NCBI RefSeq assembly: GCF_019623905.1
Contig: NZ_CP069370.1
Coordinates: forward strand, 1 to 64,000
Direction: 5' to 3'
Source: Neotabrizicola shimadae
GTDB taxonomy: Bacteria > Pseudomonadota > Alphaproteobacteria > Rhodobacterales > Rhodobacteraceae
Length of the DNA stretch: 64,000 nucleotides
Shown here: one piece after another, positions 1 to 11,097 of the stretch
Layout of the letters: every line of letters starts with the position of its first letter
Numbering within the stretch: the first letter of the stretch is position 1
Position numbers and translations under genes: made by a program
Notes under the pieces: model-generated
Told to the model about the DNA's origin: nothing
Databases searched by the model: none
The model's input: only the letters and a program-made list of their open reading frames with translations

Positions 1-1392
1 ATGAACGACGACACCTGGGGACGGGTCCGCGAAGAACTGATCAAGAGGGTAGGGCGAAACAACTATGTGACCTGGATCGAGCCACTGAAGCTCAATGGCC
101 TCAAGAACGGCGTCGCGCAGTTTGAAGTGCCGACCTCCTTCTTCGGTACATGGGTCAGCCGGAACTTCTCTGATCACATTCGCGCCCAGTTCAATCAGGC
201 AGGTGAGCCGGTCGAGCGAGTGGAGTTTTCGGTGGCATCTGTTGCCGCCGGCCTTCGTCCCGCTACGCAAGGCGCCGCTGCCAACGGAACCCGCGTGGCA
301 GAGCCGTCCGGCCAGCGCCCGGCGTCTCGTCCTCGGTCGGCGGATGATGACCTTCCGGGCGCACAGCTTGATGCGCGTTTCACCTTCGACAGCTTTGTCG
401 TGGGCAAACCGAACGAGCTTGCCCATGCCGCCGCGCGACGCGTTGCCGAGGGCGGGCCGGTCAGCTTCAATCCGCTTTTCCTTTATGGCGGCGTCGGCTT
501 GGGCAAGACCCATCTGATGCACGCCATCGCGCACGAGTTGATGGTGCGCCAGCCGGACCTTCGCGTGCTGTACCTTTCTGCCGAACAGTTCATGTACCGC
601 TTCGTGCAAGCGTTGCGTGACCGGCAGATGATGGATTTCAAGGAGATGTTCCGGTCGGTCGACGTGCTCATGGTCGACGATGTCCAGTTCATCGCCGGCA
701 AGGACAGCACGCAGGAAGAGTTCTTCCACACGTTCAATGCGCTGGTGGATCAGAACAAGCAGATCGTGATCTCGGCTGACCGGGCGCCGGGCGAGATCAA
801 GGATCTGGAGGATCGCATCAAGTCGCGCCTGCAATGCGGCCTTGTCGTGGACCTTCACCCGACAGATTACGAACTGCGGCTCGGCATCCTGCAGCAGAAA
901 GCGGAATACTACCGCAGCCAGTACCGCGGCCTGATCCTATCTGACGGCGTGCTGGAATTCCTGGCCCATCGCATCACGACGAATGTCCGCGTACTCGAAG
1001 GCGCGCTCACCCGCCTGTTCGCCTTCGCCTCACTGGTCGGGCGCGAGATCACCCTGGAACTGGCGCAGGATTGCCTTGCCGATATCTTGCGCGCCTCGGA
1101 CCGCAAGCTGACCATCGAGGAGATCCAGCGGAAGGTGGCCGAACATTACAACGTGCGCCTGTCCGACCTGATCGGTCCGAAACGCCTGCGCGCCATTGCG
1201 CGACCGCGACAGGTGGCGATGTACCTGTCCAAGCAGATGACCCACCGCAGCCTGCCCGAGATCGGCAAACGTTTCGGCGGGCGTGACCACACCACGATCA
1301 TGCATGGTGTCCGCAAGATCGAGGAGTTGATGGCAACCGACAGCCAGCTTGCAGATGATCTGCAACTGCTGAAACGGCAGCTTCAGGGCTGA
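1..1392 (+). CDS. dnaA: Chromosomal replication initiator protein DnaA
   Basis: DnaA binds DnaA boxes at oriC, melts the origin and loads the helicase. The 463-residue product is full length for the family. It has the N-terminal helicase-interaction domain (WGRVREELIKRVGRNNYVTW), a variable linker at about residues 85-120, and an AAA+ domain with Walker A GGVGLGKTH near residues 163-171 and Walker B VLMVDDVQF near residue 226. The C-terminal domain IV carries the DnaA-box-binding signature GGRDHTTIMHG. The start codon is base 1 of the window, so any promoter and ribosome binding site lie outside. dnaN follows 116 bp downstream, the usual order. I see no cluster of DnaA boxes beside it, so oriC is probably elsewhere or upstream. 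Confidence 0.98.
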   Translation: MNDDTWGRVREELIKRVGRNNYVTWIEPLKLNGLKNGVAQFEVPTSFFGTWVSRNFSDHIRAQFNQAGEPVERVEFSVASVAAGLRPATQGAAANGTRVAEPSGQRPASRPRSADDDLPGAQLDARFTFDSFVVGKPNELAHAAARRVAEGGPVSFNPLFLYGGVGLGKTHLMHAIAHELMVRQPDLRVLYLSAEQFMYRFVQALRDRQMMDFKEMFRSVDVLMVDDVQFIAGKDSTQEEFFHTFNALVDQNKQIVISADRAPGEIKDLEDRIKSRLQCGLVVDLHPTDYELRLGILQQKAEYYRSQYRGLILSDGVLEFLAHRITTNVRVLEGALTRLFAFASLVGREITLELAQDCLADILRASDRKLTIEEIQRKVAEHYNVRLSDLIGPKRLRAIARPRQVAMYLSKQMTHRSLPEIGKRFGGRDHTTIMHGVRKIEELMATDSQLADDLQLLKRQLQG

Positions 1393-1508
1393 TGCGGGCG
1401 GGCTTGACGCCCCCCGCAAAGCCCCCCAATGTCACACGAAACGAAAGATGAACCGGCCTCGGCCGGGCGATCCGGTGTCCCCGAATGGGGCCCGTCAGGG
1501 GGATGGCG

Positions 1509-2627
1509 ATGAAGTTCAGCATCGAACGCGGCACGCTACTGAAGGCGCTGGCGCAGGCCCAATCGGTTGTCGAACGCCGCAACACAATTCCGATCCTCGC
1601 GAATGTGCTGATCGAGGCCGAGGGCGACAAGGTCAGCTTCCGCGCCACCGACCTTGACATCGAAGTGGTCGATCGTGCTCCGGCCATGGTGGAACGCGGT
1701 GGCGCGACGACCGCCTCTGCCGTGATGCTGCATGAAATCGTGCGCAAACTTCCCGAAGGCGCGCTGGTCTCCATCACTGCCGATCCGGCCTCCGCGCGGC
1801 TGACCATCGCCGCCGGCCGATCCACCTTCAGCCTTGCCACGTTGCCGAAGGAAGACTTTCCGGTGATGGCCTCGCCGGACTACACCACAAACTTCGCGGC
1901 CCCCGCTCCGGTGCTGCGCCGGTTGTTCGACAAGGCGAAGTTCGCCATTTCGACGGAAGAGACGCGCTACTATCTGAACGGCGTTTACATGCACACCGCG
2001 ACTGGCGAAGACGGTCCCGTGCTGCGCTGTGTGGCGACCGATGGTCACCGCCTTGCCCGCATCGACGCCCCGCTTCCGGCCAACGCCGAGGGGATGCCCG
2101 GTGTCATCGTGCCGCGCAAGACCGTGGGCGAACTGCGCAAACTGTTGGATGACGACGAAGCGCAGATTGCCGTCTCGGTCAGCGAAACCAAGATCCGCTT
2201 CGCCACCCCCGCGATCACCCTGACCTCGAAGGTCATCGATGGCACCTTCCCGGACTATTCCCGCGTGATCCCCATGGGCAACTCCCGCCGGCTGGAAGTG
2301 GACGCGAGCGAGTTTGCCAAGGCTGTGGATCGCGTAGCCACCGTGTCGTCGGAACGCTCTCGCGCCGTGAAGCTTTCGCTGGATGAGGATCGGTTGGTCC
2401 TCTCGGTCAACGCCCCTGATTCCGGCGCTGCCGAAGAGGAACTCGCCGTCGCCTATGACAGCGACCGGCTCGAGATCGGCTTCAACGCGAAATATCTGCT
2501 GGAGATCGCCAGTCAGGTCGACCGCGAGAACGCCGTTTTCCTGTTCAATTCGTCAGGCGACCCGACCCTGATGCGCGAAGGCAACGATACCTCTGCCATC
2601 TATGTCGTGATGCCAATGCGCGTGTGA
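1509..2627 (+). CDS. dnaN: DNA polymerase III subunit beta (sliding clamp)
   Basis: DnaN is the ring-shaped processivity clamp that tethers the replicase and repair polymerases to DNA. The product is 372 residues, normal for the family, beginning MKFSIERGTLLKALAQ and ending with the conserved C-terminal strand YVVMPMRV. In-frame ATGs exist at 1485 and 1503, but the ATG at 1509 gives the standard N-terminus and sits about 6 nt after an AGGGGG ribosome binding site. It follows dnaA and precedes recF in the same direction with short gaps, as in most proteobacteria. An imperfect GC-rich inverted repeat just after the dnaA stop (about 1393-1416) lacks a T-run, so read-through from dnaA is plausible. 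Confidence 0.98.
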   Translation: MKFSIERGTLLKALAQAQSVVERRNTIPILANVLIEAEGDKVSFRATDLDIEVVDRAPAMVERGGATTASAVMLHEIVRKLPEGALVSITADPASARLTIAAGRSTFSLATLPKEDFPVMASPDYTTNFAAPAPVLRRLFDKAKFAISTEETRYYLNGVYMHTATGEDGPVLRCVATDGHRLARIDAPLPANAEGMPGVIVPRKTVGELRKLLDDDEAQIAVSVSETKIRFATPAITLTSKVIDGTFPDYSRVIPMGNSRRLEVDASEFAKAVDRVATVSSERSRAVKLSLDEDRLVLSVNAPDSGAAEEELAVAYDSDRLEIGFNAKYLLEIASQVDRENAVFLFNSSGDPTLMREGNDTSAIYVVMPMRV

Positions 2628-2683
2628 CCGGCCTCCGGGACACCCCCGGACGACCACGTTCCGCAAGCCAAGACGAAGGGCTG

Positions 2684-3784
2684 ATGGCCGGGTTTGTCCT
2701 TTCCTCGCTGTCGCTGTCGCACTTCCGCAGCCACCGGGCGCTGCGGCTTGCGCTGGATGGCAGGCCCGTCGCTCTGTTCGGGCCGAATGGTGCGGGCAAG
2801 ACCAACATCCTTGAAGCGGTCTCGCTTCTGTCGCCGGGCCGCGGTCTCCGTCGGGCCGAGACCGGCGATCTGGCGCGGCGGCCCGAAGCCCTTGGCTGGA
2901 AGATCGCCGCCGAAGTGGCTGCGCCGCGCGGGGCGCACGAGGTCGAGACCTGGGCCGAACCGGGCGAACCGCGGCAGGTCCGCATCGACGGTAAGCCCGC
3001 CACGCAAACCGCGCTTGGCCACCTTCTCCGCATGGTCTGGCTTGTCCCGGCGATGGACCGGCTGTGGCTGGAGGGTGCCGAGGCGCGCCGCCGGTTTCTG
3101 GACCGCATCGCCTTGTCCTTCTTCCCCGACCATGCCGAGGCGGCGCTGGGCTATGAAAAGGCCATGCGCGAACGCAACCGGATGTTGAAAGACGAGGTGA
3201 CGGATTCCCGCTGGTATGGCGCCGTCGAACGGCAGATGGCCGAGGCCGGCGCCGTCATCATCGGCAACCGCGAGGCGGCCGTCGCCCGGCTGCGAGAGGC
3301 ACAGGACGGCGCTGCGACGGCCTTTCCCCGCGCCGACCTCGCCCTGAAGGGCCCGGACGGGGGGCCGCCGCTTTCGGGTGACCTCTCCGCGGCACTGTCG
3401 GAAGGCCGGCGGCGCGACATGGCCGCGGGGCGCACGTTGACCGGCCCGCACCGCGACGACATGGATGCGCTCTATGCCGAAAAGGGCCTGCCCGCTGCTC
3501 AATGTTCCACCGGCGAGCAGAAGGCCCTGCTCCTCAGCCTGATCCTCGCGAATGCCCGTGCCCTGGCTTCTGATCTGGGCGCCGCGCCGATCCTTCTGCT
3601 GGACGAAGTCGCGGCGCATCTGGACCCCGGGCGTCGCGCCGCGCTTTATGACGAGATCGTCGCGCTTGGGGCGCAGGCCTTCCTGACCGGGACAGAGGCC
3701 GGCCTGTTTGACTCGCTCGGTCAAAGGGCGCAAGCCTTCACCGTCGCCGAGGAGGGCGGCCAATCAAGGATCATCCCCGCATGA
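2684..3784 (+). CDS. recF: DNA replication/repair protein RecF
   Basis: RecF is an SMC-like ATPase that helps RecO and RecR load RecA at single-strand gaps. The 366-residue product has Walker A GPNGAGKT at residues 33-40, the signature STGEQKALLLSLILA, and Walker B ILLLDEVAAHLD near the C-terminus. An open frame extends upstream to a GTG at 2624, but the ATG at 2684 gives the typical N-terminus (SLSLSHFRSH) and follows GAAGGG at good spacing. The stop overlaps the ATG of the next gene (ATGA), so recF is translationally coupled to the small VOC gene behind it. That gene is not part of the ancestral dnaA-dnaN-recF-gyrB set. Confidence 0.97.
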   Translation: MAGFVLSSLSLSHFRSHRALRLALDGRPVALFGPNGAGKTNILEAVSLLSPGRGLRRAETGDLARRPEALGWKIAAEVAAPRGAHEVETWAEPGEPRQVRIDGKPATQTALGHLLRMVWLVPAMDRLWLEGAEARRRFLDRIALSFFPDHAEAALGYEKAMRERNRMLKDEVTDSRWYGAVERQMAEAGAVIIGNREAAVARLREAQDGAATAFPRADLALKGPDGGPPLSGDLSAALSEGRRRDMAAGRTLTGPHRDDMDALYAEKGLPAAQCSTGEQKALLLSLILANARALASDLGAAPILLLDEVAAHLDPGRRAALYDEIVALGAQAFLTGTEAGLFDSLGQRAQAFTVAEEGGQSRIIPA

Positions 3785-4215
3785 CCCCTCAGCGCGTCAC
3801 CCTGATCACGCTTGGCGTGGCCGATCTGCCCGCCGCGCGTGCCTTCTATGCCCGGCTCGGCTGGCATGAGCATGTCGAAAGCCAGCCGGGCATTGCCTTC
3901 TTCCAGCTTGCAGGCCAAGCACTCGCCCTGTTCGGTCGCGCCGAACTGGCCGCCGATCAGGGCCGGCCCGGTGCCACGCTTGGCACGGGCGCCGTGACGC
4001 TGGCCCAGAACTTCGGCACCGAGGCCGAGGTCGACGCCGCCTTTGCAGCCGCGCTGGAGGCAGGGGCAACCGCGCTGAAGGCGCCTGAGAAAGTGTTCTG
4101 GGGCGGCTACTCCGGCTATTGGGCCGATCCTGACGGTCATGTCTGGGAAGTGGCGATGAACCCGTTCTGGCCGTTGTCCGAAGACGGCACACTGACGCTG
4201 CCAAATGCGGGTTGA
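3781..4215 (+). CDS. VOC family (glyoxalase-like) protein
   Basis: A 144-residue vicinal-oxygen-chelate protein. It opens with the beta-alpha-beta module typical of the fold (VTLITLGVADLPAARAFYARLGW) and closes with the paired motif GYWADPDGHVWEVAMNP. Members bind a metal and include glyoxalase I, antibiotic-binding proteins and dioxygenases; nothing here fixes the substrate. Its ATG overlaps the recF stop and its 3' end overlaps the next gene by 11 nt, so recF, this gene, the acetyltransferase and lysE-like gene look like one transcript. The cytosolic location is inferred from the lack of a signal peptide. Confidence 0.88.
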   Translation: MTPQRVTLITLGVADLPAARAFYARLGWHEHVESQPGIAFFQLAGQALALFGRAELAADQGRPGATLGTGAVTLAQNFGTEAEVDAAFAAALEAGATALKAPEKVFWGGYSGYWADPDGHVWEVAMNPFWPLSEDGTLTLPNAG

Positions 4216-4732
4216 GCGCATCCCCGAATGGGCGTTGACTCAAACGGTCGAGGCGCAGGTCGTGGCCCTGCTTGCCCGCACCTTCACCACCGATTTCGGC
4301 GGGCGCAGCTTCTTCCAGCAGCGCCACCACCTGCGCCTTCTGGCTTTCGATGGAGATGCCCTCGTCGGCCACATCGCCATGCTTTGGCGTGCAGTCCGGC
4401 TGGATGACAGGCTTGTCACCATCGCGGGCCTCGCCGAAGTCGCCACCGACCCGGACCGCCGCGGCGAAGGGATCGCCGGCCGCCTTCTCGCCCTGGCCAT
4501 CGCCGAGGCCAAGGCCTCCAACGCCGCGTTCCTGACCCTGTTCGGAACGGCGGGTCTCTATGCCGCGGCAGGCTTTCGCGAGGTGCACAACCGCCTGAAG
4601 TGGGTGGGGATGGACGGCGCACGACTGGGCGACGTCCACCACGCGCACGCCCGGCACCTCATGGTCCTTCCGCTTGGCGCGCAGAAATGGGATGACGCCG
4701 CCGAACTCGACCTGATAGGAAACCAGTTCTGA
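4205..4732 (+). CDS. GNAT family N-acetyltransferase
   Basis: The 175-residue product has the GCN5-related acetyltransferase core. The acetyl-CoA pyrophosphate-binding loop is visible as TDPDRRGEGIAGRLLALAI, preceded by the beta strand VTIAGLAEVA and followed by AAFLTLFGTAGLYAAAGF, which forms the acceptor-side wall. The acceptor (a small amine or a protein) cannot be deduced. The start ATG lies inside the end of the upstream VOC gene, which implies translational coupling. The stop is one base before the lysE-like gene. No signal peptide or membrane segment is seen. Confidence 0.85.
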   Translation: MRVERIPEWALTQTVEAQVVALLARTFTTDFGGRSFFQQRHHLRLLAFDGDALVGHIAMLWRAVRLDDRLVTIAGLAEVATDPDRRGEGIAGRLLALAIAEAKASNAAFLTLFGTAGLYAAAGFREVHNRLKWVGMDGARLGDVHHAHARHLMVLPLGAQKWDDAAELDLIGNQF

Positions 4733-4733
4733 C

Positions 4734-5354
4734 ATGACGATCACCGCGGCACAGCTTGGCCTCTACGCGCTTGGCATGGCCGGCCTCTGGGCCGTGCCCG
4801 GCCCGGTCTGGATGGCGCTCATCGCCCGTGCCCTTTCGGGCGGGTTCGCGGCGGCATGGCCCCTGGCCGTGGGCGTGGCCCTGGGCGACCTCTTCTGGCC
4901 GCTTGCCGCGATCCTCGGCCTGGGCTGGATCGACACGGTCTGGGGCGATGTCCTGTCCGTGCTGCGCTGGGCTGCCGCCGCGATCTTCATTGCCATGGGC
5001 ATCCTCCTGATCCGCAAACCCGCCGCCGCGATTTCCGCCGACAGCCGGCTGACGAAACCCGGCCTTTGGGCGGGCTTTTCGGTGGGCGTCGCAGCGGTGA
5101 TCGGCAACCCGAAGGCGATCCTGTTCTACATGGGCGCGCTGCCTGGCTTCTTCACCCTCTCGACGCTCACGCCGCTGGATATCACGCTCATCATCGCCGT
5201 CTCGGCGCTGATCCCCATGGCCGGCAACCTGGCCCTCGCCTGGTTCCTTGACCGGGCGCGTCAGCTCCTGTCCTCGCCCGCCGCGATCCGCCGGCTGAAC
5301 GTCACGTCAGGCTGTCTGCTCGTCCTGGTCGGGCTGGTGATTCCCTTCGTCTGA
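4734..5354 (+). CDS. LysE family translocator (amino-acid exporter type)
   Basis: A 206-residue inner-membrane protein of the LysE/RhtB superfamily, which exports amino acids or related metabolites by proton antiport. About six hydrophobic segments are visible. The N-terminal segment carries the family pattern PGPVWMALIARALSGGFAAAWPLAVGVALGD and the middle has GNPKAILFYMGALPGFF, the conserved GNPKA motif. The substrate is not predictable. It starts one base after the acetyltransferase gene and ends about 80 bp before gyrB. A short inverted repeat covers its stop codon, and gyrB has its own promoter behind it. Confidence 0.88.
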   Translation: MTITAAQLGLYALGMAGLWAVPGPVWMALIARALSGGFAAAWPLAVGVALGDLFWPLAAILGLGWIDTVWGDVLSVLRWAAAAIFIAMGILLIRKPAAAISADSRLTKPGLWAGFSVGVAAVIGNPKAILFYMGALPGFFTLSTLTPLDITLIIAVSALIPMAGNLALAWFLDRARQLLSSPAAIRRLNVTSGCLLVLVGLVIPFV

Positions 5355-5370
5355 CACCAAATCTGGTGTC
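5353..5370. other. Inverted repeat at the end of the lysE-like gene, upstream of gyrB
   Basis: GACACCA, a 4-nt AATC loop, then TGGTGTC form a perfect 7-bp stem that overlaps the lysE-like stop codon and ends 6 bp before the predicted gyrB -35 element. It lacks a T-run, so it may be a weak terminator, a processing hairpin or an operator. Confidence 0.5.
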
Positions 5371-5376
5371 TTGCCC

Positions 5377-7885
<2,509 letters not shown>

Positions 7886-7941
7886 CGGCCAACATCCGGA
7901 CCCCGCCTCGCACCTTCAGCAAGGCAGGGTCGGTGTCGACG

Positions 7942-9471
7942 TCAATCGGCGTGAACCGCCACCGGCCTGGCCGTCGCTTCGGGCTTCTTCAGCAGCAGTG
8001 CCAGCGGGATCGCTGCCAATGTGATGACCATCATCAGCTTGAAGTCATCCACATAGGCCACCATCAGCCCCTGCAGGTTCACAACCTGATCCAGATACAT
8101 CAGGCTGGCCGGGTCCCCCGCGGCCGCCTTGGGCAAAGCCGCCTTCAGCGCCGGGTTCCAGGGGGACATCTTCTCGGCCAGTTCGGCGTGATTGATCTGA
8201 ACGTTGCGAGTCAACATCGCCGTCACGATGGAAATGCCGATGGACGAACCGATGTTGCGCACCAGGCTGAACAGGCTGGTCGCGTCCGCGCGGTACTTTG
8301 CGTCGATGGTGGCAAAGGCCACTGTGGACAAGGGCACGAAGACCAAACCCAGCCCAAGGCCCTGGATCACGCCTGTCCAGATCACCAGGCGGTCATCCAT
8401 CTGTGGCGTGAAGCCGGTCATGAGGTACAGGGACAAAGCGGTCAGCAGAAGCCCCAGCACGACCAGGAACCGCGCATCCACCTTACGCACCAGCCGCCCG
8501 ACCACCAGCATCGAGACCATGGTCCCCACCCCGCGCGGCGCCATGACCAACCCGGTCGAGATCGCCGAATGCCCGAAGATGCGCGACAGCATCGGCGGCA
8601 ACAGGGCCAGCGAGGCAAGCAGGATGATCCCGATCACGAAGATGAAGACCAGCCCGGTCACGAAGTTGCGGTCCCGGAACATGTGTGGGTCCAGAAAGGG
8701 CCGCTCGTTCGTGGCGATGTGTATGGCAAAGACCCAGAACCCGGTGATCGTCAGGAACAGATAGATCCAGGTTTCCGTGGCCGAGAACCAGTCCACCTCG
8801 CCGCCGCGGTCCAGCATCATCTGAAGGGCGCCGATGCCCAGGGACAGCATGGCAAAGCCGAAGAAGTCAAAGCTGCGCGGCCGGGTCGTGCTTTTCGGCA
8901 AATAGGCGGCCGAGCCCAGGAAGGCGATGATCCCCACCGGCAGGTTGATCAGGAAGACCCAGCGCCAGTTGTAGGATTCCGTCAGCCAGCCGCCGAGCGT
9001 CGGGCCGATGATCGGGCCTACCATGATGCCCGCGCCCCACAGGGCCATGGCTTGGCCGGCCTTCTCGCGCGGGTTGATGTCCAGAAGGAACGTCTGCGAC
9101 AGGGGCACGATAGCTGCACCGAACACGCCCTGCAACAGGCGGAACACCACCATCGACGGCAGGTTCCATGCCAGGCCGCACAGCAGCGAGGTCGCCACGA
9201 AGCCGGCGATCGACGCAAGGAACAACTCGCGCTTGCCAATCCGGTCCGAAAGCCAGCCCGTAACCGGCGTCATCACCGCTGCCGCCACGATATAGCTCGT
9301 CAGCACCCAGGTGATCGTGTCCTGGCTCGCGCCAAGATCGCCGACCATCGAGGGCAGTGCGACGTTTGCGATGGTGGTGTCCAGCACCTGCATGATCGTC
9401 GCCAGCATGATTGCCAGCGTGATCAGGCCCTTGTGTGGCACCTCCGCCGCGGGGGCAGAGGCCGCGGTCAT
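7942..9471 (-). CDS. DHA2 family MFS multidrug exporter (EmrB-like)
   Basis: A 509-residue inner-membrane drug:proton antiporter of the 14-TM DHA2 subfamily. It has the signature LDTTIANVALPSMVGDL in TM1, the antiporter loop GWLSDRIGKRELF (motif A) and PIIGPTLGGWL (motif C). It would work with the HlyD-type adaptor encoded immediately upstream and an outer-membrane channel such as TolC, which is not in this window. Its ATG overlaps the stop of the adaptor gene by 4 nt. It is the last gene of the marR-hlyD-MFS operon and converges on gyrB with only 56 bp between. The substrate is unknown; this regulator-adaptor-pump layout is common for lipophilic drugs and phenolics. Confidence 0.93.
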   Translation of the reverse strand: MTAASAPAAEVPHKGLITLAIMLATIMQVLDTTIANVALPSMVGDLGASQDTITWVLTSYIVAAAVMTPVTGWLSDRIGKRELFLASIAGFVATSLLCGLAWNLPSMVVFRLLQGVFGAAIVPLSQTFLLDINPREKAGQAMALWGAGIMVGPIIGPTLGGWLTESYNWRWVFLINLPVGIIAFLGSAAYLPKSTTRPRSFDFFGFAMLSLGIGALQMMLDRGGEVDWFSATETWIYLFLTITGFWVFAIHIATNERPFLDPHMFRDRNFVTGLVFIFVIGIILLASLALLPPMLSRIFGHSAISTGLVMAPRGVGTMVSMLVVGRLVRKVDARFLVVLGLLLTALSLYLMTGFTPQMDDRLVIWTGVIQGLGLGLVFVPLSTVAFATIDAKYRADATSLFSLVRNIGSSIGISIVTAMLTRNVQINHAELAEKMSPWNPALKAALPKAAAGDPASLMYLDQVVNLQGLMVAYVDDFKLMMVITLAAIPLALLLKKPEATARPVAVHAD

Positions 9472-10586
9472 GATTTCACAAGCCCCGCCAGATCAGACAG
9501 CGACATGCCGCGCCCGGTATCCACGTCAACCGTCGCGCTCATGCCCGAAGACAGATCTGCCGCCGCCGCCGGATCGTCGAGCTTGATCCGCACCGGCACG
9601 CGCTGAGTGACCTTCACCCAGTTGCCGGTCGCATTCTGCGCCGGCAGCAGCGAAAACTCTGCCCCGGTGCCTGCGCCGATGGCCTCGACCGTGCCGGAAA
9701 AGCGCTCGTCCGGTCGCACGTCGAAGACGATCTCGGCCGGCTGGCCCACCGCGATCCCGGTCAGCTGGGTTTCCTTGAAATTGGCCTCGACCCAGGCATC
9801 CCGGTTCGCCACCAAAGTGAACAGCGGCGATCCCGCTGTCACCATCTGCCCCTCGCGAAAGGAAGAGGCCTGATAGACGATGCCATTCTCGGGGGCATGA
9901 ACCTCGGTCAGGCCCAGATTGTACTTCGCCTTGTCCAGCGCCACGAGGGCCGCCCGCACCTTCGGGTGGCTGTCCACCGCCTGCGTCGGGTCGCCCAGGG
10001 CCGCCAGCGCATTGGCCACGGCCTTGTTCGCCACTTCGGCCTGCTCCGACGCCAGGTTCGCCGCATGCTGCGCATCTTCCAGCGCGGTGGTCGAGGCGAC
10101 CCCCTTGGCCGTCAGCTCCTTCTGCCGATTCAACTCGTCCTGCGCATAGGCGGCATTCTCGGCCGCCACCCGCGCCTGGGCCTGCGCCTGGTCGTAGGCC
10201 ACCTTCAGTTGTTCGACCGTCAGCCGCGCGGACTCCACCGCCACCTGCGCATCGCTCAAGGCCAGTTGCCAGGGTTCTGGGTCCACCTGAAACAGCAGAT
10301 CCCCGGCCTTCACGGGTTGGTTGTCATGCACGGCAAGCCGGACCACGCGCCCCGACAGGTCCGATGCCACGGTGATCCGGGCCTGGTGCAGCGCCGCGTT
10401 CTCGGTCGTCTCATAGCGCCCGGACGTCACCCAGTAGACCCCGCCCCCAAGCGCAAGCACAACCGGAACCGCCAGCATCAGAGCCGTGCGACCAATGCGC
10501 CGTTTGGGCTTTGCGGGTGACGCCGTGCCGTCGGGCGCGGAAATGGCCGCTGCGGCTTCCTTCGTCAGATCTGTTTGCGCGTTCAT
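9468..10586 (-). CDS. HlyD family secretion/efflux periplasmic adaptor (EmrA-like)
   Basis: A 372-residue membrane-fusion protein bridging the MFS pump to an outer-membrane channel. It has a cytoplasmic tail, one TM near residues 33-52 (TALMLAVPVVLALGGGVYW), and a split biotinyl-lipoyl domain (VVRLAVHDNQPVKAGDLLFQVDP and VHAPENGIVYQASSFREGQ). Between them lies a long alpha-helical hairpin rich in Ala, Gln and Glu, followed by the beta-barrel domain (FSGTVEAIGAGTGAEFSLLPAQNATGNWVKVTQRVPVRI), which is typical of EmrA. Start and stop both overlap their neighbours by 4 nt, so the three genes form one translationally coupled unit. Confidence 0.93.
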   Translation of the reverse strand: MNAQTDLTKEAAAAISAPDGTASPAKPKRRIGRTALMLAVPVVLALGGGVYWVTSGRYETTENAALHQARITVASDLSGRVVRLAVHDNQPVKAGDLLFQVDPEPWQLALSDAQVAVESARLTVEQLKVAYDQAQAQARVAAENAAYAQDELNRQKELTAKGVASTTALEDAQHAANLASEQAEVANKAVANALAALGDPTQAVDSHPKVRAALVALDKAKYNLGLTEVHAPENGIVYQASSFREGQMVTAGSPLFTLVANRDAWVEANFKETQLTGIAVGQPAEIVFDVRPDERFSGTVEAIGAGTGAEFSLLPAQNATGNWVKVTQRVPVRIKLDDPAAAADLSSGMSATVDVDTGRGMSLSDLAGLVKS

Positions 10587-11050
10587 CTGTTTGCTTCCCG
10601 GGCCGGCGCCACCGCGGCGGCCTCATCATCGTTCAGGTTCTCGATCAGCCGGCCCAGGGCCAGCATCAGCGCCTCGCGTTCGGCGGGTTGGAACCCGCCA
10701 AGCGCCACGCCGTAGATCTCGTCGGCCATGTAGAGGATCTCGTCCCGCGCCTCGGCCATGCGTTCGGTCGGCGCGATGATCCGAACCCTCCGGTCGGTCG
10801 GGTCGGGCAGTCGCTGCACCCACCCCGCCGTCTCCATCCGGTCCACCAGCCGCGAAACCGAGATCGGCTCGATCTCGAGCAACTCTGCAAGTCGTGCCTG
10901 TGTGGCCTGGCCCTCACGCCACAGATGCACCAGCAGGCGCCATTGCGCCGACGACAGCCCCAGCCGCACAGCCCGCCGCTCGAACGCCCGTCTCATGGCG
11001 CGCGCCGCGTCGTGCAACACCAGCCCCAGCTTGTCTCTCGGTTTTTCCAT
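10583..11050 (-). CDS. MarR family transcriptional regulator
   Basis: The 155-residue product has the MarR winged helix (LSSAQWRLLVHLWREGQATQARLAELLEIEPISVSRLVDRMETAGWVQR) and the beta-wing DPTDRRVRIIAPTE. Family members dimerise on palindromes and release DNA when small phenolic or lipophilic ligands bind. As first gene of the marR-hlyD-MFS operon it probably represses its own operon. Candidate operator palindromes lie within 50 bp upstream. No clear Shine-Dalgarno precedes the ATG, so initiation may be leaderless or nearly so. Confidence 0.92.
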   Translation of the reverse strand: MEKPRDKLGLVLHDAARAMRRAFERRAVRLGLSSAQWRLLVHLWREGQATQARLAELLEIEPISVSRLVDRMETAGWVQRLPDPTDRRVRIIAPTERMAEARDEILYMADEIYGVALGGFQPAEREALMLALGRLIENLNDDEAAAVAPAREANR

Positions 11051-11060
11051 GAGCGCGACT

Positions 11061-11097
11061 TAATATAAGCACGCTTACTAATCAAGCGCAGCTGCGC
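11061..11097 (-). promoter_or_regulatory. Predicted MarR operator/promoter region
   Basis: An AT-rich patch directly upstream of marR holds the inverted repeat TAAGC-AC-GCTTA (11066-11077), overlapping a TATATT-like -10 on the minus strand. A perfect 12-bp palindrome, GCGCAGCTGCGC, lies at 11086-11097. Position and symmetry fit autoregulation by the adjacent MarR protein; the assignment is inference. Confidence 0.5.

Noticed and set aside
1393-1420. GC-rich imperfect hairpin after dnaA as a terminator
   Set aside because: The stem has a bulge and there is no T-run; dnaN lies immediately downstream and is usually co-transcribed.
7933-9606. 557-codon plus-strand frame across the MFS exporter gene
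   Set aside because: Gln/His/Arg-rich translation typical of the reverse complement of a membrane protein; no family features.
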